From Thalassospira profundimaris (GTDB taxonomy: Bacteria; Pseudomonadota; Alphaproteobacteria; Rhodospirillales; Thalassospiraceae): a DNA stretch of 64,000 nt. A program made the position numbers and the translations under genes. The stretch spans positions 1-64,000 of the forward strand of contig NZ_JPWI01000009.1 of assembly GCF_003326795.1 (NCBI RefSeq). The letters are read 5' to 3'. Below are positions 43,309 through 52,951 of this stretch, piece after piece. Numbering within the stretch: the stretch's first letter is position 1; every line of letters begins with the position of its first letter. The notes under the pieces were generated by a model, which saw only the letters and a list, made by a program, of their open reading frames with translations, did no database searches and was not told the origin of the DNA.

Positions 43309-44685
43309 GTGCCCGCCACCGCCGAATGTGTTCTGTTTGTTGATGACGACGCTGATGTGCGTGAAGCCGCACAACAAACACTTGAGCTCGCCGACATCCC
43401 GGTCGAACTTTTTGCCGATGCCACATCCGCCCTTGCCCGCCTGCGCAAAGGATGGCCCGGTGTGGTCGTCTCTGACATTCGCATGCCGAAAATGGACGGG
43501 CTGGAATTCCTGACCGAGGTCAAAAAAATCGACCCCGACATGCCGGTGATTATGGTTACCGGGCATGGCGACGTCGCAACCGCGGTAAAGGCCATGCAAA
43601 ACGGGGCATTCGATTTTATCGAAAAACCCTATGCCCCGGACATGTTCGTGGATGCGACCAGGCGAGCAATGGCACATCGCAGCCTGATCCTTGAAAACAG
43701 AACACTGCGCATCGAGCTCGCCAAACATACGAGAAATGCGTCTGACTTCATCGGCCGCAATCCGGCAATGGAAAAGTTGCGCACCCTGATTGCCAATATT
43801 GCCAGCACCAATGCCCATGTCCTGATCAATGGTGAAACCGGATCAGGCAAGGAAGTCATTGCGCGCAATTTGCATGAAATGTCGGGGCGTAGCGGCCCGT
43901 TCGTTGCGGTCAATTGCGGCGGCATGCCGGAAAACCTGATTGAATCCGAACTGTTTGGTCATGAGGCCGGTGCATTCACCGGTGCCGATCACAAACGCAT
44001 CGGTAAGTTCGAGTTTGCCGACAAGGGTACGATATTCCTTGATGAGATCGAAAGCATGCCGCTTTCCCTGCAAATCAAGCTGTTGCGTGTCTTGCAGGAA
44101 CGCGCCCTTGAACGGCTTGGGTCAAACCGGGTGCAACCGATTGATCTGCGCGTGGTTGCCGCCACCAAAACCGATCTTCGAGCAGCATCATCACGCGGGG
44201 AATTTCGCGAAGATCTGTATTACCGGCTTAATGTCGTGCAGCTTCACATCCCGCCGCTGCGCGACCGCAAGGATGACATCCCGCTTCTGTTCGAACATTT
44301 CACCCGGGATGCGGCCAAACGGTTCGACCGCTCGGTAAAACTGGTAACACCTGCTGAAATGGCGCAATTCACGGCCTATGACTGGCCGGGAAATGTCCGC
44401 GAATTACGCAACGCTGCCGAACGTCGTGTTCTTGGTCTTGATCCTTTGGCAAGCGACAATGACGCGGCACCACAAAGCGGATTGACGCTGCCCCAGCAGG
44501 TCGAGGCCTTTGAAAAAAGCCTGATCACCGAGGCCCTTCGCGAGCATCGCGGTAACGTGACCACAACCGTCAGCGCGTTGGGCGTCCCGCGCAAGACATT
44601 CTATGACAAGCTGACCAAATACGACATCACCCCCTCCGAATTCAGAAAAACCCGCAGCAACAGCAATGAAGAGCCCGCCAGCTAG
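43309..44685 (+). CDS. dctD: C4-dicarboxylate response regulator DctD (sigma-54 activator)
   Basis: The 458-residue protein is an NtrC-type activator: receiver domain with Asp56 in VVSDIRMPKMDGL, AAA+ domain with Walker A GETGSGKE (about 175-182), the sigma-54-contacting GAFTGA at 221-226, FLDEIESM and NVRELRNAAER, and a Fis-type helix-turn-helix (HRGNVTTTVSALGVPRKTFYDKL). GTG 43309 is the start, with AAAGGA eight bases ahead. It should activate the dctP promoter downstream through the palindromic site found there. Confidence 0.95.
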   Translation: MPATAECVLFVDDDADVREAAQQTLELADIPVELFADATSALARLRKGWPGVVVSDIRMPKMDGLEFLTEVKKIDPDMPVIMVTGHGDVATAVKAMQNGAFDFIEKPYAPDMFVDATRRAMAHRSLILENRTLRIELAKHTRNASDFIGRNPAMEKLRTLIANIASTNAHVLINGETGSGKEVIARNLHEMSGRSGPFVAVNCGGMPENLIESELFGHEAGAFTGADHKRIGKFEFADKGTIFLDEIESMPLSLQIKLLRVLQERALERLGSNRVQPIDLRVVAATKTDLRAASSRGEFREDLYYRLNVVQLHIPPLRDRKDDIPLLFEHFTRDAAKRFDRSVKLVTPAEMAQFTAYDWPGNVRELRNAAERRVLGLDPLASDNDAAPQSGLTLPQQVEAFEKSLITEALREHRGNVTTTVSALGVPRKTFYDKLTKYDITPSEFRKTRSNSNEEPAS

Positions 44686-44697
44686 GCGGGCTTTTTG
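44672..44697 (+). terminator. Terminator overlapping the dctD stop codon
   Basis: AGCCCGCC and GGCGGGCT form the stem around AGCTA and a T run follows; the TAG stop at 44683-44685 lies inside the loop and the start of the right arm. Confidence 0.88.
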
Positions 44698-44720
44698 CTT
44701 GAGACGATGCCACATCCAAC

Positions 44721-44740
44721 TTGTGTGGATATCCACACAA
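44721..44740. promoter_or_regulatory. DctD upstream activator site (20-bp perfect palindrome)
   Basis: TTGTGTGGATATCCACACAA is fully self-complementary and lies about 150 bases upstream of the predicted dctP transcription start. A weaker dyad, TGTG-N10-CACA, lies at 44755-44772. Tandem sites upstream of a sigma-54 promoter are the classical DctD arrangement. Confidence 0.65.
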
Positions 44741-44857
44741 ACAGCAAGTAATCATGTGCGAGATAACTCACAAATCAACAAAATATACCGCACCGCAATA
44801 GCATCAGATTCAGCTTAACAAGCTGATTTAAAATAATAATTTTTAACACCCCCAAAC

Positions 44858-44873
44858 TGGCCCGTCCCTTGCT
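44858..44873 (+). promoter_or_regulatory. Sigma-54 promoter of dctPQM
   Basis: TGGCCCGTCCCTTGCT matches the -24/-12 consensus TGGCACG-N4-TTGCW, with GG at 44859-44860 and GC at 44871-44872. It lies 95 bases before the dctP start. Confidence 0.82.
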
Positions 44874-44967
44874 GATTACGGCACAGCGCCAAAAGGCGTT
44901 TCAAAACGACGCCACAAAAGGCGCGCTAACGGGAAAACGCATAAGCCAGTCAAAGGGAGACAATCGA

Positions 44968-45957
44968 ATGCGTCCTATCACCAAACATATCCTCGCAGCA
45001 GGCGTTGCCGCCGCAGCACTCATGGGTGTCAATGCAGCCTCCGCACAGGAAGTTATCAAGTTTGCGCACGTTGTTGCGCCGAACACCCCGAAAGGTCAGG
45101 GTGCGGAATTTTTCAAAAAGCGTGCAGAAGAAATTCTGGGTGACAAAGTAAAAATCGAAATCTATCCGAACTCCCAGCTTTTTGATGACGACAAGGTTCT
45201 GCCGGCCATCCTGCGTGGTGACGTACAGTTCGGTGCACCGTCGCTGGCGAAATTCGGCAAATGGACCAAAAAACTGCAGGTCTATGATCTTCCGTTCCTG
45301 TTCAAGGACATGGATGCCGTTTCCTGCTTCCAGAATGGCGAAAAAGGTCAGGAGCTCCTGAACTCCATGTCGGGCAAGGGCCTGACCGGTGTTGGCTACT
45401 GGCATAACGGCCTGAAACAGCTTTCGGCCAACAAGCCGCTGCGCGCACCCGAAGATGCCGCAGGCCTGAAATTCCGTATCCAGTCATCTGACGTGATTGC
45501 TGCACAATTCGAAGCAATCGATGCAGTTCCGCAGAAAATGGCATTCTCCGAGACCTACTCTGCCCTTCAGACCGGCGTTGTTGATGGTCAGGAAAACACC
45601 TGGTCGAACATCTATTCGAAGAAATTCTTCGAAGTTCAGGATTACATCACTGAATCCAACCATGGTCTTCTCGACTATATGGTCGTCACCTCGACCAAGT
45701 GGTGGGACGGTCTGGATCCGGAAATCCGCGCGGGCCTGACCCAGGCAATGAACGAAGCATCCGATTACGCAAACGGCCTGTCGGCCAATCTGACCGCTGA
45801 ACAGCGTCAGGCAGTGATCGATTCCGGCGAAACCGAAATCCTTTCCGTTTCAGCAGATGACTTTGCCAAATGGCAGACAGCAATGAAGCCGGTTTGGGAT
45901 GAGTTCTCTGGCGATATCGGTCAGGACATCATCGACGCCGCTGCTGCGTGTAACTGA
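44968..45957 (+). CDS. dctP: TRAP transporter substrate-binding protein DctP
   Basis: This 329-residue periplasmic protein starts with a signal peptide (MRPITKHILAAGVAAAALMG) cleaved after Ala26 in AASA-QEV. It has the TRAP binding-protein fold: IKFAHVVAPNTPKGQGAEFFKKRAEE, a conserved Arg in LKFRIQSSDV that would bind the substrate carboxylate, and TGVVDGQENTWSNIYSKKFFEVQ. It delivers C4-dicarboxylates to DctQM. ATG 44968 has GGGAGA upstream. Expression should depend on sigma-54 and DctD. Confidence 0.94.
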   Translation: MRPITKHILAAGVAAAALMGVNAASAQEVIKFAHVVAPNTPKGQGAEFFKKRAEEILGDKVKIEIYPNSQLFDDDKVLPAILRGDVQFGAPSLAKFGKWTKKLQVYDLPFLFKDMDAVSCFQNGEKGQELLNSMSGKGLTGVGYWHNGLKQLSANKPLRAPEDAAGLKFRIQSSDVIAAQFEAIDAVPQKMAFSETYSALQTGVVDGQENTWSNIYSKKFFEVQDYITESNHGLLDYMVVTSTKWWDGLDPEIRAGLTQAMNEASDYANGLSANLTAEQRQAVIDSGETEILSVSADDFAKWQTAMKPVWDEFSGDIGQDIIDAAAACN

Positions 45958-45999
45958 TCCTAGCTTTTTCCCCACTTTATCGGAAAAGGGCCGTTTACG

Positions 46000-46578
46000 A
46001 TGATCTCGACGGTCGTTACCCGGCTGGAGGAGGGCATTATTGCCCTCCTGCTTGCCGCCATGACATCGCTTACCTTTGTAAACGTCGTCATGCGTTACGT
46101 TTTCAACTCCGGTCTCACCTGGGCCTTGGAAATCACCGAATTCCTGTTTGCCTGGCTGATCCTGTTTGGCATGTCCTATGGGGTCAAGGTCGGTTCCCAC
46201 ATTGGTGTGGACGCACTTGTCCGTCTGTTCCCGGATCGGGTACAGCGCGTGATTGGCCTGATCGTTGTCGCAACAGGCATCCTGTATTCGAGCTGGTTGA
46301 TCATTGGTGGCTGGGAACTGGTCAGCTTCAACCACATGCTTGAAATGGAAGCGGAAGACAGCCCGCTGATGCTGTGGTTCGTTTATCTGATCATGCCCGT
46401 TGGTGCAGCTTTGCTGGCATTCCGTCTGGCACAGGTTGGCTGGCGCATCATCACCGGCAAACAGGTTGGCTTTAATCTGGCAGACGAAGCACGCGAAGCG
46501 ATTGATCAGCTTAATCATGCTGGCAATTCAGCTGCAAACGGCGACAAGTCCGCCGACGCATCAAAGCCAAATGCGTAA
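46000..46578 (+). CDS. dctQ: TRAP transporter small permease DctQ
   Basis: The 192-residue product has four membrane spans with the DctQ features FVNVVMRYVFNSGLTWALEITEFLFAWLILFG and GVKVGSHIGVDALVRLFP, then a hydrophilic C-terminal tail of about 45 residues that is longer than usual. It is the small membrane subunit of the sodium-driven TRAP carrier. It starts 42 bases after dctP and is followed by dctM. Confidence 0.93.
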   Translation: MISTVVTRLEEGIIALLLAAMTSLTFVNVVMRYVFNSGLTWALEITEFLFAWLILFGMSYGVKVGSHIGVDALVRLFPDRVQRVIGLIVVATGILYSSWLIIGGWELVSFNHMLEMEAEDSPLMLWFVYLIMPVGAALLAFRLAQVGWRIITGKQVGFNLADEAREAIDQLNHAGNSAANGDKSADASKPNA

Positions 46579-46599
46579 GCCGCGCGGGGGACATTTTTC

Positions 46600-48009
46600 A
46601 TGACAATTGCATTTCTGTTTATCCTGCTGTTCGGCTTGATGGCCATGGGCGCACCGATCGCCATTTCGCTTGGCGTATCTTCGCTTGCGACCATTCTGAT
46701 GTTTGGTGATGACAGCCTTGCCACGCTGGCCGAAAAGCTGTTTGGCGGGATGGAACATTACACCCTTCTTGCCATCCCGTATTTTATTCTGGCCTCGGCA
46801 TTTCTTTCGACCGGTGGTGTTGCCCGCCGTCTGATCCGCTTTGCCATTGACACTGTGGGCTGGTTCCCCGGCGGTCTTGCCATGGCATCGGTTCTGGCTT
46901 GCATGCTGTTTGCGGCCGTATCCGGATCAAGCCCGGCCACGGTCGTCGCCATCGGCTCCATCGTGATTGCCGGTATGGTCCGCGCGGGTTACCCGCAAAG
47001 CTTTGCGGCCGGTGTGATCTGTAATGCCGGGACGCTTGGCATTCTGATCCCGCCATCCATCGTCATGGTGGTTTATGCAGCCGCGACCGAGGTTTCGGTT
47101 GGCCGCATGTTCCTTGGCGGGGTCATCCCGGGTATCATGGTTGGCCTGCTTTTGATGATTGCCATCTATATCGTTGCGCGCATCAAGAAACTGCCAAGCC
47201 AGCCACGTCCAAGCATCGGAGAATGGGGCGGAGCACTGTTTTCAGCATCCGGTGGCCTGTTGCTGGTTCTCCTGATCATGGGTGGCATTTATGGCGGTGT
47301 CTTTACCCCGACCGAGGCCGCCGCAGTAGCAGCCTTCTATGCCATGTTTGTTGCTGTGCTGTTTTACCGTGACATGGGCCCGATCAAGAACCTTTCATGG
47401 GTTCCGGAAAACGGCAATACCGGCTTTGGCAGCCTGATTGCCCATAATATTCCGAAGATGGGCAAGGCTTTGGCATTGCTACCATTTGACAAGGAAGTGC
47501 GTCACGTTCTGCTGGATGCGGGCAAAGTCACCATCATGTTGATGTTCATCATCGCCAATGCGATGCTGTTTGCACATGTTCTGACATCCGAACGCATTCC
47601 GCATACCATTGCCGAAACCATCATTGGCTGGGGACTTCCGGCATGGGGCTTCCTGATTGTGGTCAATATCGTTCTGTTGATCGCCGGAAACTTCATGGAG
47701 CCAAGCGCGATCCTTCTGATCATGGCACCGATCTTGTTCCCGATTGCCATGCAGCTGGGCATTGATCCGATCCATCTTGGCATCATCATGGTGGTCAATA
47801 TGGAGATCGGCATGATCACACCGCCGGTGGGGCTCAACCTGTTTGTGACTTCGGGAATCACGGGGATGCCGCTTCTCAAGGTCGTCAAGGCAGCCCTGCC
47901 CTGGTTGATGATCCTTCTGGGCTTCCTTGTGCTCATCACCTATGTCCCGGCCATCTCAACATGGCTTCCGACAACCCTGATGGGACCGGAACGGATCATG
48001 ACCCACTAG
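46600..48009 (+). CDS. dctM: TRAP transporter large permease DctM
   Basis: The 469-residue protein has about 12 membrane spans and carries the ion-coupled transport path. Typical segments are MGAPIAISLGVSSLATI, ASVLACMLFAAVSGSSPATVVAIGSI, GVICNAGTLGILIPPSIVMVVYA and VNMEIGMITPPVGLNLFVTSGI. A segment of about 40 extra hydrophilic residues at roughly 255-300 (WVPENGNTGFGSLIAHNIPKM) is seen in some DctM relatives. It lies 21 bases after dctQ and ends the operon at a strong terminator. Confidence 0.94.
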   Translation: MTIAFLFILLFGLMAMGAPIAISLGVSSLATILMFGDDSLATLAEKLFGGMEHYTLLAIPYFILASAFLSTGGVARRLIRFAIDTVGWFPGGLAMASVLACMLFAAVSGSSPATVVAIGSIVIAGMVRAGYPQSFAAGVICNAGTLGILIPPSIVMVVYAAATEVSVGRMFLGGVIPGIMVGLLLMIAIYIVARIKKLPSQPRPSIGEWGGALFSASGGLLLVLLIMGGIYGGVFTPTEAAAVAAFYAMFVAVLFYRDMGPIKNLSWVPENGNTGFGSLIAHNIPKMGKALALLPFDKEVRHVLLDAGKVTIMLMFIIANAMLFAHVLTSERIPHTIAETIIGWGLPAWGFLIVVNIVLLIAGNFMEPSAILLIMAPILFPIAMQLGIDPIHLGIIMVVNMEIGMITPPVGLNLFVTSGITGMPLLKVVKAALPWLMILLGFLVLITYVPAISTWLPTTLMGPERIMTH

Positions 48010-48369
48010 ACGGCTCTGATTTTCCGGAAAGAAACCTGAAAAGGGCGGTGTTCGACGTGACACCGCCCTTTTCATTTGGCCGCATAGCAGCCATTCCAGC
48101 GGATCGGATTGAGGCACTTGGAAAAAACAGCGATCTTGTGGATAATGGGATTTCTTCAATTGTTTCAGGTTTCTGTCCCTGAAGGTGTGGCATGTGTCGC
48201 ACAAGCGCGGACGCAGAATTGACGCCACCCCGTTTGCCTTATCCCGTTAAAACCGCGTTCGATATCGTGCGCGGATTTACGCCCCGACTTGGCAAATAAT
48301 TGTCAGCATGCCCGGAACGCTGAAGAATTTAGCCCCACTTGCCACTGCATGAAACGGAAAGCAGACCAA
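48010..48369. other. Intergenic region after dctM
   Basis: Apart from the terminator at its left end, this 360-base stretch shows no gene, RNA or repeat that I can support. It should hold the promoter of the MFS gene that follows. Confidence 0.5.
48038..48073 (+). terminator. Terminator of the dctPQM operon
   Basis: AAAAGGGCGGTGT and ACACCGCCCTTTT pair perfectly around an eight-base loop. Confidence 0.93.
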
Positions 48370-49623
48370 ATGGCACAAAGCACGCCCGATACAAGGCCCG
48401 ATCCCAAACGTCTGGCTTTGCTGCTTGCAGCCCTGATTGCAACGGCCCCCTTTGCAATCGACACCTACCTGCCAGCGATCCCGGCGATGGCCACCGACTT
48501 TGGTACTGCAACCCACGCGGTTGAAATTTCGATCAGTACATTTCTGATCGGATTTGCCCTTGGGCAACTGATTGGCGGCCCGTTATCTGATCGTATCGGG
48601 CGGCGTCCGGTCGCGTTGACCGGGCTGGTTATCTATATCATCACCAGCGCGCTTATCACGGGCGTTGAAAGTGCTGCGGCACTAAATGTCATGCGCTTTA
48701 TTCAGGCAATTGGTGGCGGCTTTGCACTGGTTGTTGTCGGCGCGTCCGTTCGTGATCTTTATGAAGGCAAGGAAGCGGCAAAGATGTTTGCGCTGATTGC
48801 CGTGATCATGATGATCGCGCCACTGGTGGCACCAACAGTGGGATCAGCACTTCTGGTCTGGTTTGACTGGCAGGCGATCTTTGTTCTTCTGATCATCTAT
48901 GGCAGCCTGATGCTGTGTGTCGTCTGGTTCAGGATGCCCGAAACCACCAAATACCGTCCGCATTATGCCGGACCAACCCGGCGTGTCTGGTGGACCTATC
49001 TTGAGGTCCTGCGCACGCGCAAGGCCGTTGGCTTCATGCTGACCCATACGGGTGCGAGTGCCGTCATGTTCAGCTTTCTGACCGACAGCCCGTTCATGTA
49101 TATCGACTTTTTCGGTTTTACCCCGGCACAGTTCCCCTATCTGTTCGGGGCCAATGTTGTGGTCATCGTGCTGTGCAACCGCCTGAACAATCCGTTACTG
49201 CGCCGGATGGAGCTTCATCAGATTCTTAAATATGGAACAGGCATTCAGTTTGCGGCTGTGATCGGACTGTTTCTGGCGATCAATGTGTTTGAGCCAAGCC
49301 TGTATAGTGTTGTGCCTCTGGTCATGATTTCGGTCGGAATGATCGGGCTGACCGCGCCAAATGCAACGGCATCTTTCATGCAATATTTCCCCCATATCGG
49401 CGGAACCGCGACCGCATTGATGGGAACCATCCAGTTCGCAACCGGGGCACTTGCCGGCATGATCATTGGCCATTTTCATGATGGCACGCTTTTGCCTGTC
49501 ACGCTTTCGATGCTGGTCTTCGGGTTATTTGCCAATGTGATGGTTCATTTCGTCGCAGAAGCAAAACCGACCGACGTCACCGCAAATTTACGAGAAACAT
49601 CCGCGACAGATGCCGCAGAATAA
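48370..49623 (+). CDS. Bcr/CflA-type MFS drug-efflux transporter
   Basis: The 417-residue protein has 12 membrane spans of the Bcr/CflA branch: FAIDTYLPAIPAMATDFGT in helix 1, FLIGFALGQLIGGPLSDRIGRRPVAL with the MFS motif A, RFIQAIGGGFALVVVGASVRDLYEG in helices 4-5, and PNATASFMQYFPHIGGTATALMGTIQFATGALAG late. It likely exports drugs or metabolites by proton exchange. ATG 48370 is preferred; ATG 48349 is an alternative. The DinB gene follows by 26 bases. Confidence 0.9.
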   Translation: MAQSTPDTRPDPKRLALLLAALIATAPFAIDTYLPAIPAMATDFGTATHAVEISISTFLIGFALGQLIGGPLSDRIGRRPVALTGLVIYIITSALITGVESAAALNVMRFIQAIGGGFALVVVGASVRDLYEGKEAAKMFALIAVIMMIAPLVAPTVGSALLVWFDWQAIFVLLIIYGSLMLCVVWFRMPETTKYRPHYAGPTRRVWWTYLEVLRTRKAVGFMLTHTGASAVMFSFLTDSPFMYIDFFGFTPAQFPYLFGANVVVIVLCNRLNNPLLRRMELHQILKYGTGIQFAAVIGLFLAINVFEPSLYSVVPLVMISVGMIGLTAPNATASFMQYFPHIGGTATALMGTIQFATGALAGMIIGHFHDGTLLPVTLSMLVFGLFANVMVHFVAEAKPTDVTANLRETSATDAAE

Positions 49624-49649
49624 AAGATTGAACAGGAGAACCACCGATC

Positions 49650-50159
49650 ATGGCAAAGATGAATTTCAATGATTACGGTCGTTGCATGGCGACCTACAAC
49701 AGCTGGCAGAATGGCGTGCTGTTTGATCTTTGTGCGCAAATTGGCGATGAAGAACGCCGCCGTGACAGGAACATGTTTTTTGGCTCAATCCACAACACGC
49801 TGAACCATCTTCTTTATATTGATCTGCGCATTTTGGGTATTCTGAAAACCGGTCAGGCCGGAACCTATGATGCGCGCACCATCGTTGCAGATGACTTTGA
49901 AGATCTCAGGGAACAACGTATTGCGATGGACAAGGAAATCAGTGCCTTTGTCGATGCAACCGATCATGCATGGCAAGATGATTACCGTGAATTGATGGGG
50001 CTGGACGGGGTCACAAGAAAGCTTCCCCGCCAGTTATTCCTGATGCAGCTTTTCAACCATCAGACCCATCACAGATCGCAAATCACCAGTGAATTGCACA
50101 AGGTGGGTCTTGATTACGGCATCACGGATGTACCGCTTACCCCCGATTTGCCGCTGTAA
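49650..50159 (+). CDS. DinB-family protein
   Basis: The 169-residue protein has the DinB/YfiT four-helix fold. Possible metal-binding histidines lie in SIHNTLNHLLYIDLRILG and in FNHQTHHRSQITSELHKVG; the second motif is the family signature. DinB-like proteins are often thiol S-transferases for bacillithiol, mycothiol or glutathione; substrate here is unknown. AGGAG precedes ATG 49650. It follows the MFS gene closely and converges on an enoyl-CoA hydratase gene. Confidence 0.88.
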   Translation: MAKMNFNDYGRCMATYNSWQNGVLFDLCAQIGDEERRRDRNMFFGSIHNTLNHLLYIDLRILGILKTGQAGTYDARTIVADDFEDLREQRIAMDKEISAFVDATDHAWQDDYRELMGLDGVTRKLPRQLFLMQLFNHQTHHRSQITSELHKVGLDYGITDVPLTPDLPL

Positions 50160-50167
50160 GGTCGGGA

Positions 50168-50953
50168 TTATTTCCCGATAAAGACCGCTTTGCGCTTTTC
50201 AAGGAAGGCAGTGTAGCCTTCCTTGAAATCCGCACTGTCAAAGGCGCGATAGCCTTCGTCAAATTCGCGCGCGTCAATCGCACCGCCCTGACGGAGACGG
50301 TTGATCATTTTCTTGTGCAGGCGCTGGGTAATTGGTGCGCCACCGGCAATGCGGTGCGCCGTTTTGTCGATCTCGGCATCAAAGTCGGCAATCGGCACAT
50401 GACGGGCAACAAAGCCGATCTCACGCGCGCGCTCGGCATCAAAGACCTGCCCTTCAAGCAGGATTTCAAACAAGGTTGCCTCGCCCAGAAGATCAAGCAT
50501 GATCTCAAGCTCCGGATAACCCAGCGTCGCACCAAGCTTCATTGGCGGAACTGCAAATTTTGCATTATCTGCCGCAATGCGCAGATCACAGGCCGATGCC
50601 AGAACGAAAGACGCCCCCATGCAAGGCCCATCAATGGCCGCAATCACCGGATGGGTGCAGTTCTGGATCGCTTGCAGGGCTTCTGCATGCAAAAGCCCGT
50701 AATCACGGGCCTTTTCAAATCCGGCCCGTTCACGCACGAACTCATGAATATCTGCACCAGCACCGAAACCGGCCCCCTCACCACCGCGAATAACGACACA
50801 GCGCAAATCCAGATCACCGGAAAGTTCCTGTGCGATATTGGCAAGCGTGCCCCACATCGGCTTTGTCAGGGCGTTTTTGCGGTCGGGCTGACAAATGGTG
50901 ACAGTCGCAATGCCATCTGCAATGGCGACATTCAATCCGGTCTGGTCGGTCAT
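50168..50953 (-). CDS. Enoyl-CoA hydratase/isomerase family protein
   Basis: This 261-residue crotonase-fold protein shows the CoA oxyanion-hole segments RKNALTKPMWGTL, GEGAGFGAGADIHEF (with GADI) and IDGPCMGASFVLASACDLRIAADNAKF. The usual catalytic glutamates are not clear, so hydratase activity is less certain than fold; it may be an isomerase or hydrolase-type member. ATG 50953 follows AAAGGAAATGTC. It is a single gene on this strand. Confidence 0.88.
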   Translation of the reverse strand: MTDQTGLNVAIADGIATVTICQPDRKNALTKPMWGTLANIAQELSGDLDLRCVVIRGGEGAGFGAGADIHEFVRERAGFEKARDYGLLHAEALQAIQNCTHPVIAAIDGPCMGASFVLASACDLRIAADNAKFAVPPMKLGATLGYPELEIMLDLLGEATLFEILLEGQVFDAERAREIGFVARHVPIADFDAEIDKTAHRIAGGAPITQRLHKKMINRLRQGGAIDAREFDEGYRAFDSADFKEGYTAFLEKRKAVFIGK

Positions 50954-51069
50954 GACATTTCCTTTGGGGCTTGCTGTGTGGACACAGCTTAATTCGGCAT
51001 AACTATACCGAATAAACCGAAACAGCGGTCTTGCCAATAAAAGACAAGCAGTTTCCGGTCACTAGAACA

Positions 51070-52827
51070 TCAGACACCATGACTTTCTGTCGTCACAGAT
51101 GCCGTTTCCCGTGATTTGTTCAGCCTTCTGTCCAGCCATGCCACCGCCTCATCGATATCAGCCTCGTAATGGACTGCTGGCGGCTTCATGCCATGTACGA
51201 ACAGATCGCGGCGGATGTCGTGTTTTGTTCCGCAAAAAACGATCTGCCCGCCACGCCCGCGCACCTTTTGCACAAGTCCGGCCAATGTATTTGCCGCCGT
51301 TGAATCCAGAAATGGCACAGCCGAGAAATCAACAACCAGAGCACGACGTGTATCGCCTATACGATCAAGTACCGAGCCGAATGCCGCTGTCGCCCCGAAG
51401 AAAAAGACACCCGAAATCCGAAACACGACAACATCGGGATCGCCAGCCGACACCGCATCGCTATTGGGCGCAACCAGCGTGCTGTCTGCCAGATCTTCTG
51501 CAACAAACGGGGTGTGGCTTTCGACATCTGCCATGCGAGACATCCGGCGAATAAACAAAACCGACCCAAGCGCAAAACCGACAATGATGGCTTCGAGCAG
51601 ATCGCGAAAAACGGTGAGCAACAACGTCGTCAACAAAACCGCCGCATCGCCGCGCGATGACCGCAGCAATGTAAAAATCGCGTGTTTTTCGATCATGTTC
51701 CAGGCCACAACGGCCAACACACCGGCAAGACATGCCAAGGGAATGAAACTTGCCAGCGGAGCCGCAACCAGAATGAACACCAACAGGAAAAACCCGTGCA
51801 GGATACCGGCCACCGGTCCATGCGCCTTGGAACGCACGTTGGTTGCCGTACGCGCAATCGTGCCGGTCACACAAATCCCGCCAAACAATCCCGATGCAAC
51901 ATTCGCGACCCCCTGCGCCACCAGTTCACAATTTGACCGGTGTCTGCGCCCCGTCATGCCGTCCGCGACAACCGCAGACAACAGGGATTCAATCGCCCCC
52001 AGAAGCGCAAATGCAATCGCATTGGGCAAAACGGCCTGCATCTTGGCAAAGCTGATCTCCGGGAGCGACGGCACAGGCAAACTGTCGGGAATTCCGCCAA
52101 AGACACTGCCAATGGTTGAGACCGGCAGATTGAAGAGTGCCGTTGCCGCAGCCGCGCAAACAACCGCAACCAGCATACCGGGCCAATGGGGCCGAACATG
52201 TTTCAATCCGACAATGATCAGAATGGTCAATCCGGAAAGAATGACCGTTGTAGCATCCGTTCCCGGCAAGGCGTTCCAGATAACCGGGATCTTGTCCAAA
52301 AGCGGTCCGGGCTCTTTTCCTTCAAGGGTCAGTCCCAGAAGGTCCTTGATCTGGCTGGCAAAGATGATGACAGCAATCCCGGCCGTAAAGCCGACCGTCA
52401 CCGGATAGGGAATGAACTTGATATAGGTCCCCAGACGCAACAACCCGATCAGAACAAGGATGATCCCGGCAAGGATCGTGGCCAGAAGCAAGCCATCCAT
52501 TCCGTGTTCCTGAACCGTTGCCGCGACAAGCACGATAAAGGCCCCTGCCGGTCCCCCGATCTGGAACCGGCTGCCCCCCAGAAGGGATACCAGAATACCG
52601 CCGATGATCGCGGTATAAAGACCCTGTGCGGGCGTAGCCCCCGATGCAATTGCAATCGCCATCGACAGGGGCAACGCAACGATTGCCACGGTCAGCCCAG
52701 CAATGGCATCGGCGCGCAAATGCCCAAGCCCATAGCCTTCGCGAAGAACGGTTACGAGCTTCGGCGTAAACAGGTCGACAAAACCCGGCTTGCGATGCTG
52801 TTCGTTTGCAGATGTTGCTGTCTTCAT
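51070..52827 (-). CDS. SulP-family transporter with STAS domain (second copy)
   Basis: The 585-residue protein has the SulP membrane core (DAIAGLTVAIVALPLSMAIAIASGATPAQGLYTAIIGG, FQIGGPAGAFIVLVAATVQ, GGICVTGTIARTATNVRSKAHGPVAGILHG) and a C-terminal STAS domain (VVVFRISGVFFFGATAAFGSVLDRI, VVDFSAVPFLDSTAANTLAGL). It differs clearly in sequence from the SulP of the sulfide operon and has the invariant-looking SulP/BicA-type layout, so sulfate or bicarbonate are both possible substrates. ATG 52827 is used; GTG 52860 is an alternative. Confidence 0.87.
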   Translation of the reverse strand: MKTATSANEQHRKPGFVDLFTPKLVTVLREGYGLGHLRADAIAGLTVAIVALPLSMAIAIASGATPAQGLYTAIIGGILVSLLGGSRFQIGGPAGAFIVLVAATVQEHGMDGLLLATILAGIILVLIGLLRLGTYIKFIPYPVTVGFTAGIAVIIFASQIKDLLGLTLEGKEPGPLLDKIPVIWNALPGTDATTVILSGLTILIIVGLKHVRPHWPGMLVAVVCAAAATALFNLPVSTIGSVFGGIPDSLPVPSLPEISFAKMQAVLPNAIAFALLGAIESLLSAVVADGMTGRRHRSNCELVAQGVANVASGLFGGICVTGTIARTATNVRSKAHGPVAGILHGFFLLVFILVAAPLASFIPLACLAGVLAVVAWNMIEKHAIFTLLRSSRGDAAVLLTTLLLTVFRDLLEAIIVGFALGSVLFIRRMSRMADVESHTPFVAEDLADSTLVAPNSDAVSAGDPDVVVFRISGVFFFGATAAFGSVLDRIGDTRRALVVDFSAVPFLDSTAANTLAGLVQKVRGRGGQIVFCGTKHDIRRDLFVHGMKPPAVHYEADIDEAVAWLDRRLNKSRETASVTTESHGV

Positions 52828-52951
52828 TTCCCGTTGCAACCTTGTGGATATTGATTGCACAAAACCAATGCCCTATCGGGCACCCGCATTTCCCGTTTGG
52901 CAGAACATGTTCACCATGCCTTCTGCATCGGATAAAATCCCGAAACCGAAG

